NCBI GenBank assembly: GCA_002422395.1
Contig: DIUY01000006.1
Coordinates: 62,001-126,000 of the forward strand
Reading direction: 5' to 3'
From: Methylococcaceae bacterium UBA6146
Lineage (GTDB): Bacteria; Pseudomonadota; Gammaproteobacteria; Methylococcales; Methylomonadaceae
DNA length: 64,000 bases
Numbering within the stretch: the stretch's first letter is position 1; each line of letters begins with the position of its first letter. Positions 1-8,600 of the stretch are shown piece after piece. Under the pieces are notes generated by a model. That model ran no database searches. It was not told the origin of the DNA and worked only from the letters and a program-made list of their open reading frames with translations. The position numbers were made by a program, and so were the translations under genes.

Positions 1-453
1 TCTGAAGGCACTGGCCAATTGGGTTGCAAGTGGACAATCTGTGGAAAACGAACGATCACCAATAATTTCGCTGATGCCGCAATCAATATCCAGCACGGGG
101 GCAAAGCTGAAATCAACGCCCACCGCCAATAATTCGGCCGCCATAAGCCAGCCTGCGGATTGTGCCAGTTCGGGCGCCAACACATAGCTGGCTGCTGGCG
201 GCAAACGCGTAAATCCGTTTTGAAAACGCTGCACCCGCCCGCCTTCCTGATCAACGGCAATCAAAATAGCGCCATCACGCGCGGCACGGATACTATCGAT
301 AAGCTCAGTGACTTGTCCGGGATCTTGGTAATTGCGCGAAAAGAGGATGACCGCGCCGGTGTTGGGATGGTTGATGATGTCTTTTTCGTGTGCGGTCAGG
401 GTCAAGCCCGCAACATCGAGCATGATCTGGCCGATAAAATGATAATTTGTCAT
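1..453 (-). CDS. nagZ: Beta-N-acetylhexosaminidase NagZ, N-terminal part (cut by window start)
   Basis: The 151 visible codons begin MTNYHFIGQIML and contain the family 3 glycosidase core: GAVILFSRNYQDP near residue 35 and the strongly conserved VDQEGGRVQRF near residue 68, followed by TRLP. NagZ removes N-acetylglucosamine from the anhydromuropeptides that come back into the cytosol during cell-wall recycling. The catalytic Asp/His loop lies beyond the window edge. The ATG at 453 gives the usual start of this family. A MurNAc-6-phosphate phosphatase candidate (mupP) lies 3.4 kb away on the same strand, which fits an active recycling route, although the two are not in one tight operon. The identification is firm; only the truncated C-terminal part is unseen. 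Confidence 0.93.
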   Translation of the reverse strand, partial: MTNYHFIGQIMLDVAGLTLTAHEKDIINHPNTGAVILFSRNYQDPGQVTELIDSIRAARDGAILIAVDQEGGRVQRFQNGFTRLPPAASYVLAPELAQSAGWLMAAELLAVGVDFSFAPVLDIDCGISEIIGDRSFSTDCPLATQLASAFR

Positions 454-551
454 AGTTTATGAAATGTGCAGTGGATCCCTAGCTGGCCATACCAAATTAC
501 AGCCGCCAATAACTTTACATCATATCAGGAAATAAACACGCAAAAATCCCG

Positions 552-2402
552 TTAATTACTGCTCGAAGGGATGTAATACTTATGGCTTTTTTCCGCAATC
601 CGTTTGTTTATAAAAAAACTGTTGCCGACGATTTTCTTTGCTTGTTTTTTTGCGCCGGACGCCAAGTCGGCTATATCAACATGCGATTGGCACAGGCTGG
701 TCGACGCAGGGTCTACAATACCGACTGACAGGCTTATCATCGGAAAAAAGCACCGCCCCCCATTCCTGTTTTCGGCATAAATGCCACCGCTTTTTCTGTC
801 CTGGTCGTTATAGTGACGGGGGACTGCCTTTCCAAAACTCACCAAGACCTCTTGACAGCATCTCAGCCAATCAGTGCAGGTAAAAACGACAATGAAGTCG
901 TCGCCGCCTATATGCCCGACCATGCCGGAGTATCTGGCTATGCATTGGGTCAGCAAATGGGCCACCGCCTTAATCATGTCATCGCCTGCACTATAACCAT
1001 ATACATCATTGAAAGGCTTGAAATTATCCAGATCAAAATAGCCGACACTAAAAGGTTGTTTAGTTGCCAATAATTGGTTGATGTATTCATTGACAGGTAC
1101 GCTGCCCGGCAATAACGTCAGCGGATTGGCGTGTTTGGCGTGTTTGATTTTCTGGCGGGTAATTTCTTCAAGCAGATCCAGCACGGTGGCTATGCCGATA
1201 TAATCGCCGTTTTGGGTGACCACAAACGCAGGATCAGCGTCGTTGGTTGTTGTCAGTTGCCGGCTAACCAACTCTATGGACAAATGCTGCTCAACCGTTA
1301 ACGGCATTTTTTCTACAAATATTTTTACCGGTTTCTTGCCATATAACTCTATCCCATACCGGCTGGAAAACAGCCTGGAAAGAAACCGGTCACGGAAAAT
1401 AACCCCTGAAGCCACTTTGTTATCAACCAGAGGCAGAATAGTCAGTTCCCGGTTAAGCTGAAACAACTGCATAACCTCGCCAATAGCAGTTTCAGCTGAA
1501 ACCGGAGTGATCGGTTTGGCAAGATTAAATGCGGTCGCCGCATTAGCGGAACACAAGTCAGCACCCTCAACGGATAACCGTTTCTCGATAGCATTCAATG
1601 GCGGGATGCCATCGAATAGGTGCAGCGGGTCATCATCCGAGTGCTTACATGCGAACAACGCGCTATCAACCTTTTCCAAAAGGCCCGGTGTCGGTTTGGC
1701 AAAATAGTAACCTTGGGCATGGCTAATGCCCAGTTCCAGAATGGCATTGGCTTCGCTTTCTGTTTCGATACCTTCAGCAATCACATGACAATCAAGGGCA
1801 TCCGCTATAGTTTGAATACTCTGGACAAAATTAAGCTTAATCGGGTCGTTATCCAGCCCGGCAATAAAATGCTTATCTATTTTCACATATTCAGGCAACA
1901 ATTCTGACCATACCCGTAACCCTGAATAACCCGAACCAAAATCGTCAATGGCTATCTCAAAGCCCATATTCCGGCAATGCGTGACGGCCTGGATCATTGA
2001 TGGGTAGTCATCAACCGGCTGGTGCTCTGTAAGTTCAATAACAATGGCTTGCGGGTCAAGACAAATTTTATCAAAAAACTCCAGCGTCATGCCGGCCTTA
2101 AAAATATCTTCCAACAACACCCAAGGGCTTAGATTAACAAACAATTTTTTATTGCTGTTTAAACCCGCATAGCTTTGTAGAATGATTTTCAGGCAAATGA
2201 ATTCAAGCTTGGTGCTTAAATTGAATGATTTGGCGGCGCTAAATAATGCGACGGGACTATAAAGCGCATTATCCGCCGCCCCGCGAATTAGCGCTTCATA
2301 ACCGATGATGTCCTGTTGGTTTAAAGACACAATAGGCTGAAAATGTGGCGTTAATTTCTCGCCATTAAGAATGTCGATTAATTCATCAAGGAGGGCTGCC
2401 AT
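552..2402 (-). CDS. EAL-CBS-GGDEF cyclic-di-GMP signalling protein
   Basis: This is a 616-residue cytosolic protein without membrane segments. An EAL phosphodiesterase domain comes first (about residues 15-245), with EALIRG at 36, the metal-site motif IDDFGSGYSGL, a KIDKHFI stretch and IAEGIETE. A CBS-like pair follows (about 290-410). A GGDEF cyclase domain ends the protein, with FDLDNFKPFND and the signature GGDDF at 499-503 instead of GGDEF. The order EAL then GGDEF is the reverse of most hybrid proteins. The EAL active-site residues look intact and the Glu-to-Asp change in the GGDEF loop is a variant seen in active cyclases, so it could make or break cyclic-di-GMP, with the CBS pair perhaps sensing a nucleotide. 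The gene stands alone between nagZ and sufT. Confidence 0.9.
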   Translation of the reverse strand: MAALLDELIDILNGEKLTPHFQPIVSLNQQDIIGYEALIRGAADNALYSPVALFSAAKSFNLSTKLEFICLKIILQSYAGLNSNKKLFVNLSPWVLLEDIFKAGMTLEFFDKICLDPQAIVIELTEHQPVDDYPSMIQAVTHCRNMGFEIAIDDFGSGYSGLRVWSELLPEYVKIDKHFIAGLDNDPIKLNFVQSIQTIADALDCHVIAEGIETESEANAILELGISHAQGYYFAKPTPGLLEKVDSALFACKHSDDDPLHLFDGIPPLNAIEKRLSVEGADLCSANAATAFNLAKPITPVSAETAIGEVMQLFQLNRELTILPLVDNKVASGVIFRDRFLSRLFSSRYGIELYGKKPVKIFVEKMPLTVEQHLSIELVSRQLTTTNDADPAFVVTQNGDYIGIATVLDLLEEITRQKIKHAKHANPLTLLPGSVPVNEYINQLLATKQPFSVGYFDLDNFKPFNDVYGYSAGDDMIKAVAHLLTQCIARYSGMVGHIGGDDFIVVFTCTDWLRCCQEVLVSFGKAVPRHYNDQDRKSGGIYAENRNGGRCFFPMISLSVGIVDPASTSLCQSHVDIADLASGAKKQAKKIVGNSFFINKRIAEKSHKYYIPSSSN

Positions 2403-2538
2403 TTAAGTTTTTACTCGCGGCTGGAACTAAAGATTTGATACTAGGCGGCAATTATTGCACATAAATGACAACCCGCAGTTTTTGCTGAATTTATTAAAAA
2501 ACTCAACGGCCCCGATTATCTTATCCGCGCCATCCGTA

Positions 2539-3090
2539 TCAATACAGCCCTAATTGCAATTGGGCGACTTCTGACATCATGTCGCGGGACCAGGGCGGGT
2601 CAAGCACAACTTCAACATCAACGCTGGCGACCCCTGGCAATACGCGGATAACCCTTTGCACATCACCTTGGATAACCGGCCCCATACCACAACCGGGCGC
2701 GGTTAAGGTCATCTTGACATGAACCTCATGCTGATTCTCGCCGATAGGTTCCACCACACAAGAATAGACCAAACCAAGATCAACAATATTGACAGGGATT
2801 TCAGGGTCATAAACCGTTTTCATCACTTCCCAACAATTTTTTTCAACCGCTTCCGCATCCGTTTCTGACACCAGCGTATGCAGCTGATGCGCCTCCTTGC
2901 CTAGCGCGTCGGCATCGTTGCCCGCTATGCGCACCATGTGGCCATAAGCGGTGATCACCGTATAGTTGTCCCCCAGAGCCTGGTGGATGGTGACTTCCTC
3001 GCCTTTGTTCAGCGTCCCTACCGCGCCATCAGGAATGGTGACGATATCGACATCTCTGGTTAAAACTACGTTTTCTCGTTCAGCAGCCAT
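2539..3090 (-). CDS. sufT: Putative Fe-S cluster assembly protein SufT
   Basis: A 183-residue protein whose second half is a MIP18/DUF59 domain with the conserved DPEIPVNIVDLGLVY and TAPGCGMGPVI segments. The N-terminal 80 residues, beginning MAAERENVVLTRDVDIV, match the extension that separates SufT from shorter DUF59 proteins. SufT acts in maturation of iron-sulfur proteins. The Cys in the APGCG segment is the conserved residue of the family. It lies 9 bp downstream of the YciK-type reductase gene and is probably the last gene of the ubiG-mupP-yciK-sufT run. No suf scaffold genes are in the window. The ATG at 3090 agrees with family length. Confidence 0.9.
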   Translation of the reverse strand: MAAERENVVLTRDVDIVTIPDGAVGTLNKGEEVTIHQALGDNYTVITAYGHMVRIAGNDADALGKEAHQLHTLVSETDAEAVEKNCWEVMKTVYDPEIPVNIVDLGLVYSCVVEPIGENQHEVHVKMTLTAPGCGMGPVIQGDVQRVIRVLPGVASVDVEVVLDPPWSRDMMSEVAQLQLGLY

Positions 3091-3099
3091 AATAGTTTG

Positions 3100-3828
3100 T
3101 TATAAATGAAAAGTGCGGGCATCAACCGCTTGGCCCGTCACGCCAACGCTCTGTGCACCAAATAAATAAAGGTAAGCTCCAGCCAACGATTCCATAGCGG
3201 GTAGCCTTGACTTATCTTCAGCCGGGTAGGCGCGTTTTCGCAGCGGGGAGTTGACGGGGCCGGGGATCAACGTGTTCACTCTAATTTTATTGGCGGCTTC
3301 CAACTCTTCCGCCAGTATTTTTGCCAGACCTTCCAAAGCTATCTTTGAAACCCCATAAGCACCAGCGTATGCAGGCGCTGTTCGGGCTGAAGAGTCGGAA
3401 GTAAAGACCACAGACGCATGCCCGCTCTTTTGTAACAAGGGCAAAAGCACACGGGTCAACAAAAACGGCGCGTTCAAGTTGACATTTAGGGTATGCCCCC
3501 AATCTTTCGTGCTGACTAACGCCATCGGCGTGAATGATGCAAACTCTACCGCCGAATGCAGCAACCCTTGCAAAGCGCCATATTTTTCATCGACCCTATC
3601 GGCCAATTCCTGGTAGTCGTTTTCGCTGGCGCCCGCCAAATCAAACGGATACATAATGGGTTCGGGGGCACCCGCCGCCACAATCGCATCGTAAACCGCT
3701 TCCAGTTTGGCGATATTTTTATCAAGCAGGATGATGTGCGCACCTTGCTTTGCTAACGTCAAAGCGGCAGTGCCACCTAAGCCGCCGCCCGCGCCGGTAA
3801 TTAATATGACATTATTTTTTAACGGCAT
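3100..3828 (-). CDS. yciK: YciK-family short-chain dehydrogenase/reductase
   Basis: A classical SDR of 242 residues. It has the nucleotide-binding TGAGGGLG near residue 11, an Asp at the end of strand 2 (LLDKN) that suggests preference for NAD over NADP, a catalytic Ser in FTSDSS and the YGVSK Tyr/Lys pair. The reading frame runs further upstream to 3891, but that extension lies inside the preceding gene; the ATG at 3828 (MPLKNNVILITGAG) overlaps mupP by 10 bp and gives the normal length. Pseudomonads have the same ubiG-mupP-yciK order. The physiological substrate of YciK proteins is not established, so only the fold and cofactor can be called. Confidence 0.88.
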   Translation of the reverse strand: MPLKNNVILITGAGGGLGGTAALTLAKQGAHIILLDKNIAKLEAVYDAIVAAGAPEPIMYPFDLAGASENDYQELADRVDEKYGALQGLLHSAVEFASFTPMALVSTKDWGHTLNVNLNAPFLLTRVLLPLLQKSGHASVVFTSDSSARTAPAYAGAYGVSKIALEGLAKILAEELEAANKIRVNTLIPGPVNSPLRKRAYPAEDKSRLPAMESLAGAYLYLFGAQSVGVTGQAVDARTFHL

Positions 3829-4499
3829 GGGATTGAGCCTATCCAAGTCAAAAGTTCTTCGGGAGCGGCTATCATGGCGTCGGCACCCCAAGTTTCTGGT
3901 GCGTCTGTAGGCTTAAGATAACCATAAAGCGCCGCAAGGGTTTTCATTTGGGCGCTTTTCCCGGCCGCAATGTCATGGCTGGCATCGCCAATATAAACAC
4001 ATTCCAACGGGCTGACGCCCGCCTGCTTACAGGCGGCCAACATCGGCTCTGGATGCGGTTTGGGGTTTGCGGTGGTGTCGCCACTGATAATGCAAGCGGC
4101 CCGGCCAGTCAGTTGCATAGCCGCCATGAGCGGGTGGGTAAACCGTTCACGTTTATTGGTGACAACGCCCCATTTCAAACCTTGTGTTTCTATTGCCGCC
4201 AGTATTTTAGGGATGCCCGAAAAAAAAACGCTGTGTTCGGCGATATTGTCCTGATACAAATCCAGCATGGTCGTCAGTATATCGGCTTGGTGTGCTTCGG
4301 GCATGGGATGCGCTTGGCTTTCTTTAATCATCGCCGCCGCGCCAAAAGAGATGAACGGCTTGACCATTTCCGGTGCAACCGTGGCAAGACCGTGGATCGC
4401 CAACGCCTTGTTTAGGCAAGCAATCAAGTCCGGCGCAGTATCGACCAACGTGCCATCCAAATCGAACAACACACAAGATAGTTTGAAATCAGCCGTCAT
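3819..4499 (-). CDS. mupP: HAD phosphatase, MupP/Gph type
   Basis: A 226-residue haloacid-dehalogenase hydrolase with the nucleophile motif FDLDGTLVDT near residue 11, VVTNK as motif II, the motif III lysine in NPKPHPEP and IGDASHDI as motif IV. It is often annotated as phosphoglycolate phosphatase (gph). The neighbourhood (ubiG upstream, yciK downstream) and the C-terminal YGYLKPTDAPETWGADAM segment resemble MupP, the N-acetylmuramate-6-phosphate phosphatase of peptidoglycan recycling in pseudomonads. That assignment is an inference from synteny and remembered sequence; Gph activity cannot be excluded. It is separated from ubiG by 6 bp and overlaps yciK, so the three are probably co-transcribed. 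Confidence 0.82.
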   Translation of the reverse strand: MTADFKLSCVLFDLDGTLVDTAPDLIACLNKALAIHGLATVAPEMVKPFISFGAAAMIKESQAHPMPEAHQADILTTMLDLYQDNIAEHSVFFSGIPKILAAIETQGLKWGVVTNKRERFTHPLMAAMQLTGRAACIISGDTTANPKPHPEPMLAACKQAGVSPLECVYIGDASHDIAAGKSAQMKTLAALYGYLKPTDAPETWGADAMIAAPEELLTWIGSIPCR

Positions 4500-4505
4500 G
4501 AGCGC

Positions 4506-5213
4506 TTACTCGGCACGTTTAAAAGCGGCAATATAATTGACATCAATGTCTTTGCCGAGGCTGAAGCGTTTGGTGAACGGGTTATATTCAATCCCCACCA
4601 TACCTTGTAACTCAAGGCCGGACGCCCGCGCCGACCCGCTTAACTCCGAAGGCTTGATAAAAGTCTTAAAATCATGCGTCCCTTTAGGCAGCATCTGCAA
4701 GATATGTTCGGCCGCAAGAATGGCAAGCACATAGGCTTTAGGCTGGCGGTTAAGCGTGGAAAAAAACACCATTCCGCCAGGCTTGACCAATGTGGCGCAG
4801 GCGGCGATTATCGAGCCGGGATCCGGGACATGCTCAAGCATTTCCATGCAAGTGACATGATCGAAACCAGCCGGCTCCTGCCCGGCCAAAACCTCGGCGC
4901 TGATTTTTTGGTAATGCGCGTTCACGCCCGATTCAAGCCCATGCAGCTCGGCGATTTCAACCAGCTCCTCACTCAAATCAATGCCGGTTGCGTCAGCCCC
5001 CAAGCTCGCGAGGGCTTCAGTCAGGATGCCGCCGCCACACCCCACATCAACAATGCGTGTACCGGCAATATCGGCATAACGCTGAATAAATGCCACCCGC
5101 AAGGGGTTGATGTCATGCAAGGTTTTAAACTCACCTTGAGTGTCCCACCAGCGTTCCGCCATTGAACCAAATTTATTGATTTCGTGCAGATGCACATTGT
5201 CTTTAACTGTCAT
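4506..5213 (-). CDS. ubiG: Ubiquinone biosynthesis O-methyltransferase UbiG
   Basis: UbiG carries out both O-methylations of the ubiquinone ring using S-adenosylmethionine. The 235-residue protein shows the family-typical start INKFGSMAERWWD, the SAM-binding VDVGCGGGILTE near residue 56 and MEMLEHVPDP. It is probably the first gene of a minus-strand operon with mupP, yciK and sufT; the 183 bp to the divergent aroQ must hold both promoters. A second ubiquinone gene, ubiH, lies at 21.4 kb. Length and motifs are normal. Confidence 0.95.
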   Translation of the reverse strand: MTVKDNVHLHEINKFGSMAERWWDTQGEFKTLHDINPLRVAFIQRYADIAGTRIVDVGCGGGILTEALASLGADATGIDLSEELVEIAELHGLESGVNAHYQKISAEVLAGQEPAGFDHVTCMEMLEHVPDPGSIIAACATLVKPGGMVFFSTLNRQPKAYVLAILAAEHILQMLPKGTHDFKTFIKPSELSGSARASGLELQGMVGIEYNPFTKRFSLGKDIDVNYIAAFKRAE

Positions 5214-5396
5214 CGTATTAAGCCATATATTAGAGGGTTATAGTTTACTCTATCACTAGGTTATTCGTCATTGCTAAAGTCTTATAGGGATACCTCACCG
5301 GCGTTCTTTTGCCAAAAACATATATGGACAAAACGCTACAACACGGTAAAATTGTTGGGTTTAAATGCTTCTTAAGCCCACTGAAATAAGACTTTG

Positions 5397-5843
5397 ATGG
5401 CAACTATCACCGTATTGAATGGCCCTAATTTAAATTTGCTGGGTGTGCGTGAACCTAGCCATTATGGCAATAAGACGCTCGCGGACATCCATGCCATGCT
5501 TGATAAAAAAGCAACACAATTAAACCATCAGTTGGCTTTCCATCAAAATAACGCTGAACATGAAATTGTCGGGCTGATACATCAAGCTTACCAGATGCAG
5601 GTTGATTTTATCATCATCAACCCAGCCGCTTTCACACACACCAGTGTCGCCATTCGGGACGCATTTTTGGCAACCCGAATCCCTTTTATAGAGGTTCACT
5701 TATCAAACGTCCACGCCCGCGAACCTTTTAGAAAACACTCCTATCTTTCAGATATTGCCCAAGGCGTTATCTGTGGGCTAGGGGCAACAGGATACGAACT
5801 GGCCTTATTGGCCGCTCACCAGATATTAGCCGAGAGATTATGA
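5397..5843 (+). CDS. aroQ: 3-dehydroquinate dehydratase, type II
   Basis: Catalyses the third step of the shikimate pathway, the trans-dehydration of 3-dehydroquinate. The 148-residue product starts MATITVLNGPNLNLLG and has the catalytic tyrosine in REPSHYG, the NPAAFTHTS substrate-binding segment and EVHLSNVHAREPFR. A TTG codon directly precedes the ATG at 5397; the ATG fits the family start better. The gene heads aroQ-accB-accC, a common gammaproteobacterial arrangement, and its stop overlaps the accB start by 4 bp. More aromatic-pathway genes lie at 44.5-50 kb. Confidence 0.95.
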   Translation: MATITVLNGPNLNLLGVREPSHYGNKTLADIHAMLDKKATQLNHQLAFHQNNAEHEIVGLIHQAYQMQVDFIIINPAAFTHTSVAIRDAFLATRIPFIEVHLSNVHAREPFRKHSYLSDIAQGVICGLGATGYELALLAAHQILAERL

Positions 5844-6280
5844 AAACAATGGATATTAAAAATATAAAAGAACTCATCGAAATGATTGAAGAATCGGACA
5901 TAGCTGAGCTGGAAATTAAAGAAGGCGAAGAAAGCATCCGTATCAGCCGCTACTCCACCGCTGCCGCCGCACCTATCGCATACGCCCCCGCGCCTGTCGC
6001 CCCTGCCGCAGCAGTCCCGCCGCCCGCCACCGAAGAAGTTATCCGTGGCCACATCGTCAAATCACCCATGGTCGGCACTTTTTACCGGTCGGCGACACCC
6101 GGCTCAAGACCCTTTACAGAAATTGGCCAATCTGTTCAAGCCGGTGAGACACTTTGCATCATCGAGGCCATGAAAATCCTTAACCAAATTGAAGCCGATG
6201 CCAGCGGCGTGATTAGCAAAATCCTGGTTGAAAATGCTGAGCCTGTCGAATATGGCCAACCCTTATTCATCATTGAATAA
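5840..6280 (+). CDS. accB: Biotin carboxyl carrier protein of acetyl-CoA carboxylase
   Basis: The 146-residue carrier of acetyl-CoA carboxylase, which presents biotin to AccC for carboxylation at the entry of fatty acid synthesis. It has an N-terminal helical segment (MDIKNIKELIEMIEES), an Ala/Pro-rich linker at about residues 35-60 and the C-terminal biotinyl domain with EAMKILNQI, where the Lys is biotinylated. Two starts are possible. The ATG at 5840 overlaps aroQ and has GAGAG just upstream; the ATG at 5849 matches the E. coli N-terminus better. It is followed after 20 bp by accC. Confidence 0.95.
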   Translation: MKTMDIKNIKELIEMIEESDIAELEIKEGEESIRISRYSTAAAAPIAYAPAPVAPAAAVPPPATEEVIRGHIVKSPMVGTFYRSATPGSRPFTEIGQSVQAGETLCIIEAMKILNQIEADASGVISKILVENAEPVEYGQPLFIIE

Positions 6281-6300
6281 CCCGCAATACTGGAATCCTC

Positions 6301-7644
6301 ATGTTCGATAAAATAGTCATCGCCAATCGCGGCGAAATAGCTTTGCGTATTTTACGCGCCTGCAAAGAGCTGGGCGTTAAGGTGGTTGCCGTACATTCTG
6401 AGGCTGACCGCGACCTAAAGCACGTTCGCCTAGCAGATGAATCTGTCTGCATAGGCCCTGCCGCCTCAGCGGACAGCTACCTTAACATCCCTGCAATCAT
6501 TAGCGCCGCTGAAGTGACTGATGCAGAAGCTATCCATCCAGGTTACGGGTTCCTCTCTGAGAATGCCGATTTTGCTGAGAAAGTAAAACAAAGCGGCTTT
6601 GTTTTTATCGGCCCCAATGCCGAAACCATCCGCATGATGGGCGATAAAATATCCGCCAAAAACGCCATGATTGCCGCCGGCGTCCCTTGTGTGCCTGGCA
6701 ATAACACCCCATTGTCCGACGATCATAAAAAAAACCTGAAACTAGGCCAAAAAATCGGCTATCCGGTAATCATTAAGGCAGCAGGCGGCGGCGGCGGGCG
6801 CGGCATGCGGACAGTGCATACCGAAGGGGCATTATTAAACGCCATTGCCATGACTAAAGCTGAAGCAGGCAGCGCTTTCGGCAACCCCACCGTCTACATG
6901 GAAAAATTTCTGGAAGACCCGCGCCATATTGAGTTTCAGGTTTTGGCCGATTCCCACGGCAACGCCATTCACTTAGGCGAACGGGATTGCTCCATGCAAC
7001 GCCGCCACCAAAAAGTGGTGGAAGAGGCCCCAGCCCCCGGCATCACCGAAGAGCAGCGCCGGTTAATTGGTGAACGTTGTGCTAAGGCCTGCATAGACAT
7101 TGGTTACTTAGGCGCGGGCACCTTTGAGTTTCTGTATGAAAAAGGCGAGTTTTACTTCATTGAAATGAACACGCGGGTGCAGGTCGAGCATCCTGTGACC
7201 GAAATGGTGACCGGTATTGACATCGTTAAAGAACAATTACGGATTGCGGCCGGCGAACCGTTATCCGTCACCCAAGAACAAGTTAAAATTCAAGGGCATG
7301 CGATTGAATGCCGGATTAATGCAGAAGATCCGGCAACTTTTATGCCTTGTCCGGGCACAATAAATCAGTTCCACATGCCGGGAGGCCCTGGTATCCGCTG
7401 TGAAACCCATATCTACAACGGTTACAAGGTGCCGCCTTATTATGATTCCATGATCGGCAAACTGATCGCCCACGGCGAATCCCGGAAAAGCGCCATCGCA
7501 CGGATGAACACCGCTTTGAGCGAAATCATCATCGACGGCATAAAAACCAACATCCCCTTGCAACATGACATCATGAATGACAGCGCATTTGCAGCGGGCG
7601 GACAAAACATCCATTATCTGGAAAAGAAACTGGGCATTTATTAA
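6301..7644 (+). CDS. accC: Biotin carboxylase subunit of acetyl-CoA carboxylase
   Basis: AccC uses ATP and bicarbonate to carboxylate the biotin on AccB. The 447-residue protein has the normal length and motifs: IVIANRGEIALRI at the N-terminus, the glycine-rich ATP loop KAAGGGGGRGMR near residue 159, HIEFQVLAD, ERDCSMQRRHQKV and FIEMNTRVQVEHPVTE with the catalytic residues. It lies in the aroQ-accB-accC run; the carboxyltransferase genes accA and accD are not in the window. Confidence 0.97.
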   Translation: MFDKIVIANRGEIALRILRACKELGVKVVAVHSEADRDLKHVRLADESVCIGPAASADSYLNIPAIISAAEVTDAEAIHPGYGFLSENADFAEKVKQSGFVFIGPNAETIRMMGDKISAKNAMIAAGVPCVPGNNTPLSDDHKKNLKLGQKIGYPVIIKAAGGGGGRGMRTVHTEGALLNAIAMTKAEAGSAFGNPTVYMEKFLEDPRHIEFQVLADSHGNAIHLGERDCSMQRRHQKVVEEAPAPGITEEQRRLIGERCAKACIDIGYLGAGTFEFLYEKGEFYFIEMNTRVQVEHPVTEMVTGIDIVKEQLRIAAGEPLSVTQEQVKIQGHAIECRINAEDPATFMPCPGTINQFHMPGGPGIRCETHIYNGYKVPPYYDSMIGKLIAHGESRKSAIARMNTALSEIIIDGIKTNIPLQHDIMNDSAFAAGGQNIHYLEKKLGIY

Positions 7645-7717
7645 GCCATAAGCGGGGCCGCATGGGGTGTTCCCTGCGGCATCCCTAACCTACGCACCTT
7701 CACCAGAGTCCATCGTC

Positions 7718-8596
7718 ATGCCCTGGCATCAAATCACCGTCACCACCCACGAACACCTCGCCCCGCAACTTGCCGACTTTTTCGACGGCCTAGGGGCGGT
7801 ATCTGTGACTTACATGGACGCTGAAGACGAACCTGTCTATGAACCCGCCATCGGTGAAACCAAAATATGGCGCAATACCGAAGTTATTGCGCTTTATGAA
7901 ATGGATGCGGACCCCGCACTGATAAAATCGTTGGGGTTTGCCCGATTTGCACAAGAAGACTTACATAACTGGCACGAAGAACAAGTCGAAGACCAAGAAT
8001 GGGAACGCGCTTGGATGGCGTTTTATAAGCCCATGAAGTTTGCGGGCAAGCTCTGGGTTTGCCCCACCGGCCAAGAACAGCTCGAAAGCGGCACCGTGTG
8101 CTTGATGCTTGATCCCGGCCTGGCATTTGGCACCGGCACGCATCCTACGACCGCCTTATGCCTGGAATGGCTGGCCAGCCACGATTTAAGCGAAAAAACT
8201 GTCATTGATTACGGCTGCGGGTCTGGCATACTGGCGGTTGCGGCGATACTATTGGATGCCCGCTTCGCCCACGCGGTTGATATTGATCCGCAAGCATTGA
8301 CAGCAACCCATGATAACGCCTTAAAAAATCACGTCGAAGACAAAATCAAGACCTACCTGCCCGAACAATTCACGCCTGTTAAAGCCGATGTGGTGTTAGC
8401 CAATATTTTGGCCAAACCGCTAATCGACTTGGCAGACACCATTATCGGCTTAGTGGCCCCTGGTGGCCAGCTAGTGCTTTCAGGAATACTTCATGAGCAG
8501 ACTGAATCGGTAATCGCCGCTTACCGGCATGCCATCACCTTCGCCCCTCTGGCTCAACAGGAAGACTGGATCAGACTGGCAGGCATCAGACACTGA
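7718..8596 (+). CDS. prmA: Ribosomal protein L11 methyltransferase PrmA
   Basis: PrmA trimethylates ribosomal protein L11 with SAM as donor. From the ATG at 7718 (MPWHQITVTTHEH) the product is 292 residues, the usual family size; the frame also offers a GTG at 7667, but that would add an unrelated 17 residues. The N-terminal substrate-recognition domain is followed by GLAFGTGTHPTT, the SAM motif VIDYGCGSGILAVAA and VLANILAKPL, the diagnostic NIL segment. It follows accC after 73 bp and precedes the zinc-ribbon gene by 4 bp, the same order as in many gammaproteobacteria. Confidence 0.95.
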   Translation: MPWHQITVTTHEHLAPQLADFFDGLGAVSVTYMDAEDEPVYEPAIGETKIWRNTEVIALYEMDADPALIKSLGFARFAQEDLHNWHEEQVEDQEWERAWMAFYKPMKFAGKLWVCPTGQEQLESGTVCLMLDPGLAFGTGTHPTTALCLEWLASHDLSEKTVIDYGCGSGILAVAAILLDARFAHAVDIDPQALTATHDNALKNHVEDKIKTYLPEQFTPVKADVVLANILAKPLIDLADTIIGLVAPGGQLVLSGILHEQTESVIAAYRHAITFAPLAQQEDWIRLAGIRH

Positions 8597-8600
8597 AACC

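Noticed and set aside
3948..4415. 155-codon plus-strand frame over mupP
   Set aside because: Shadow of the HAD phosphatase, no ribosome site or motif.
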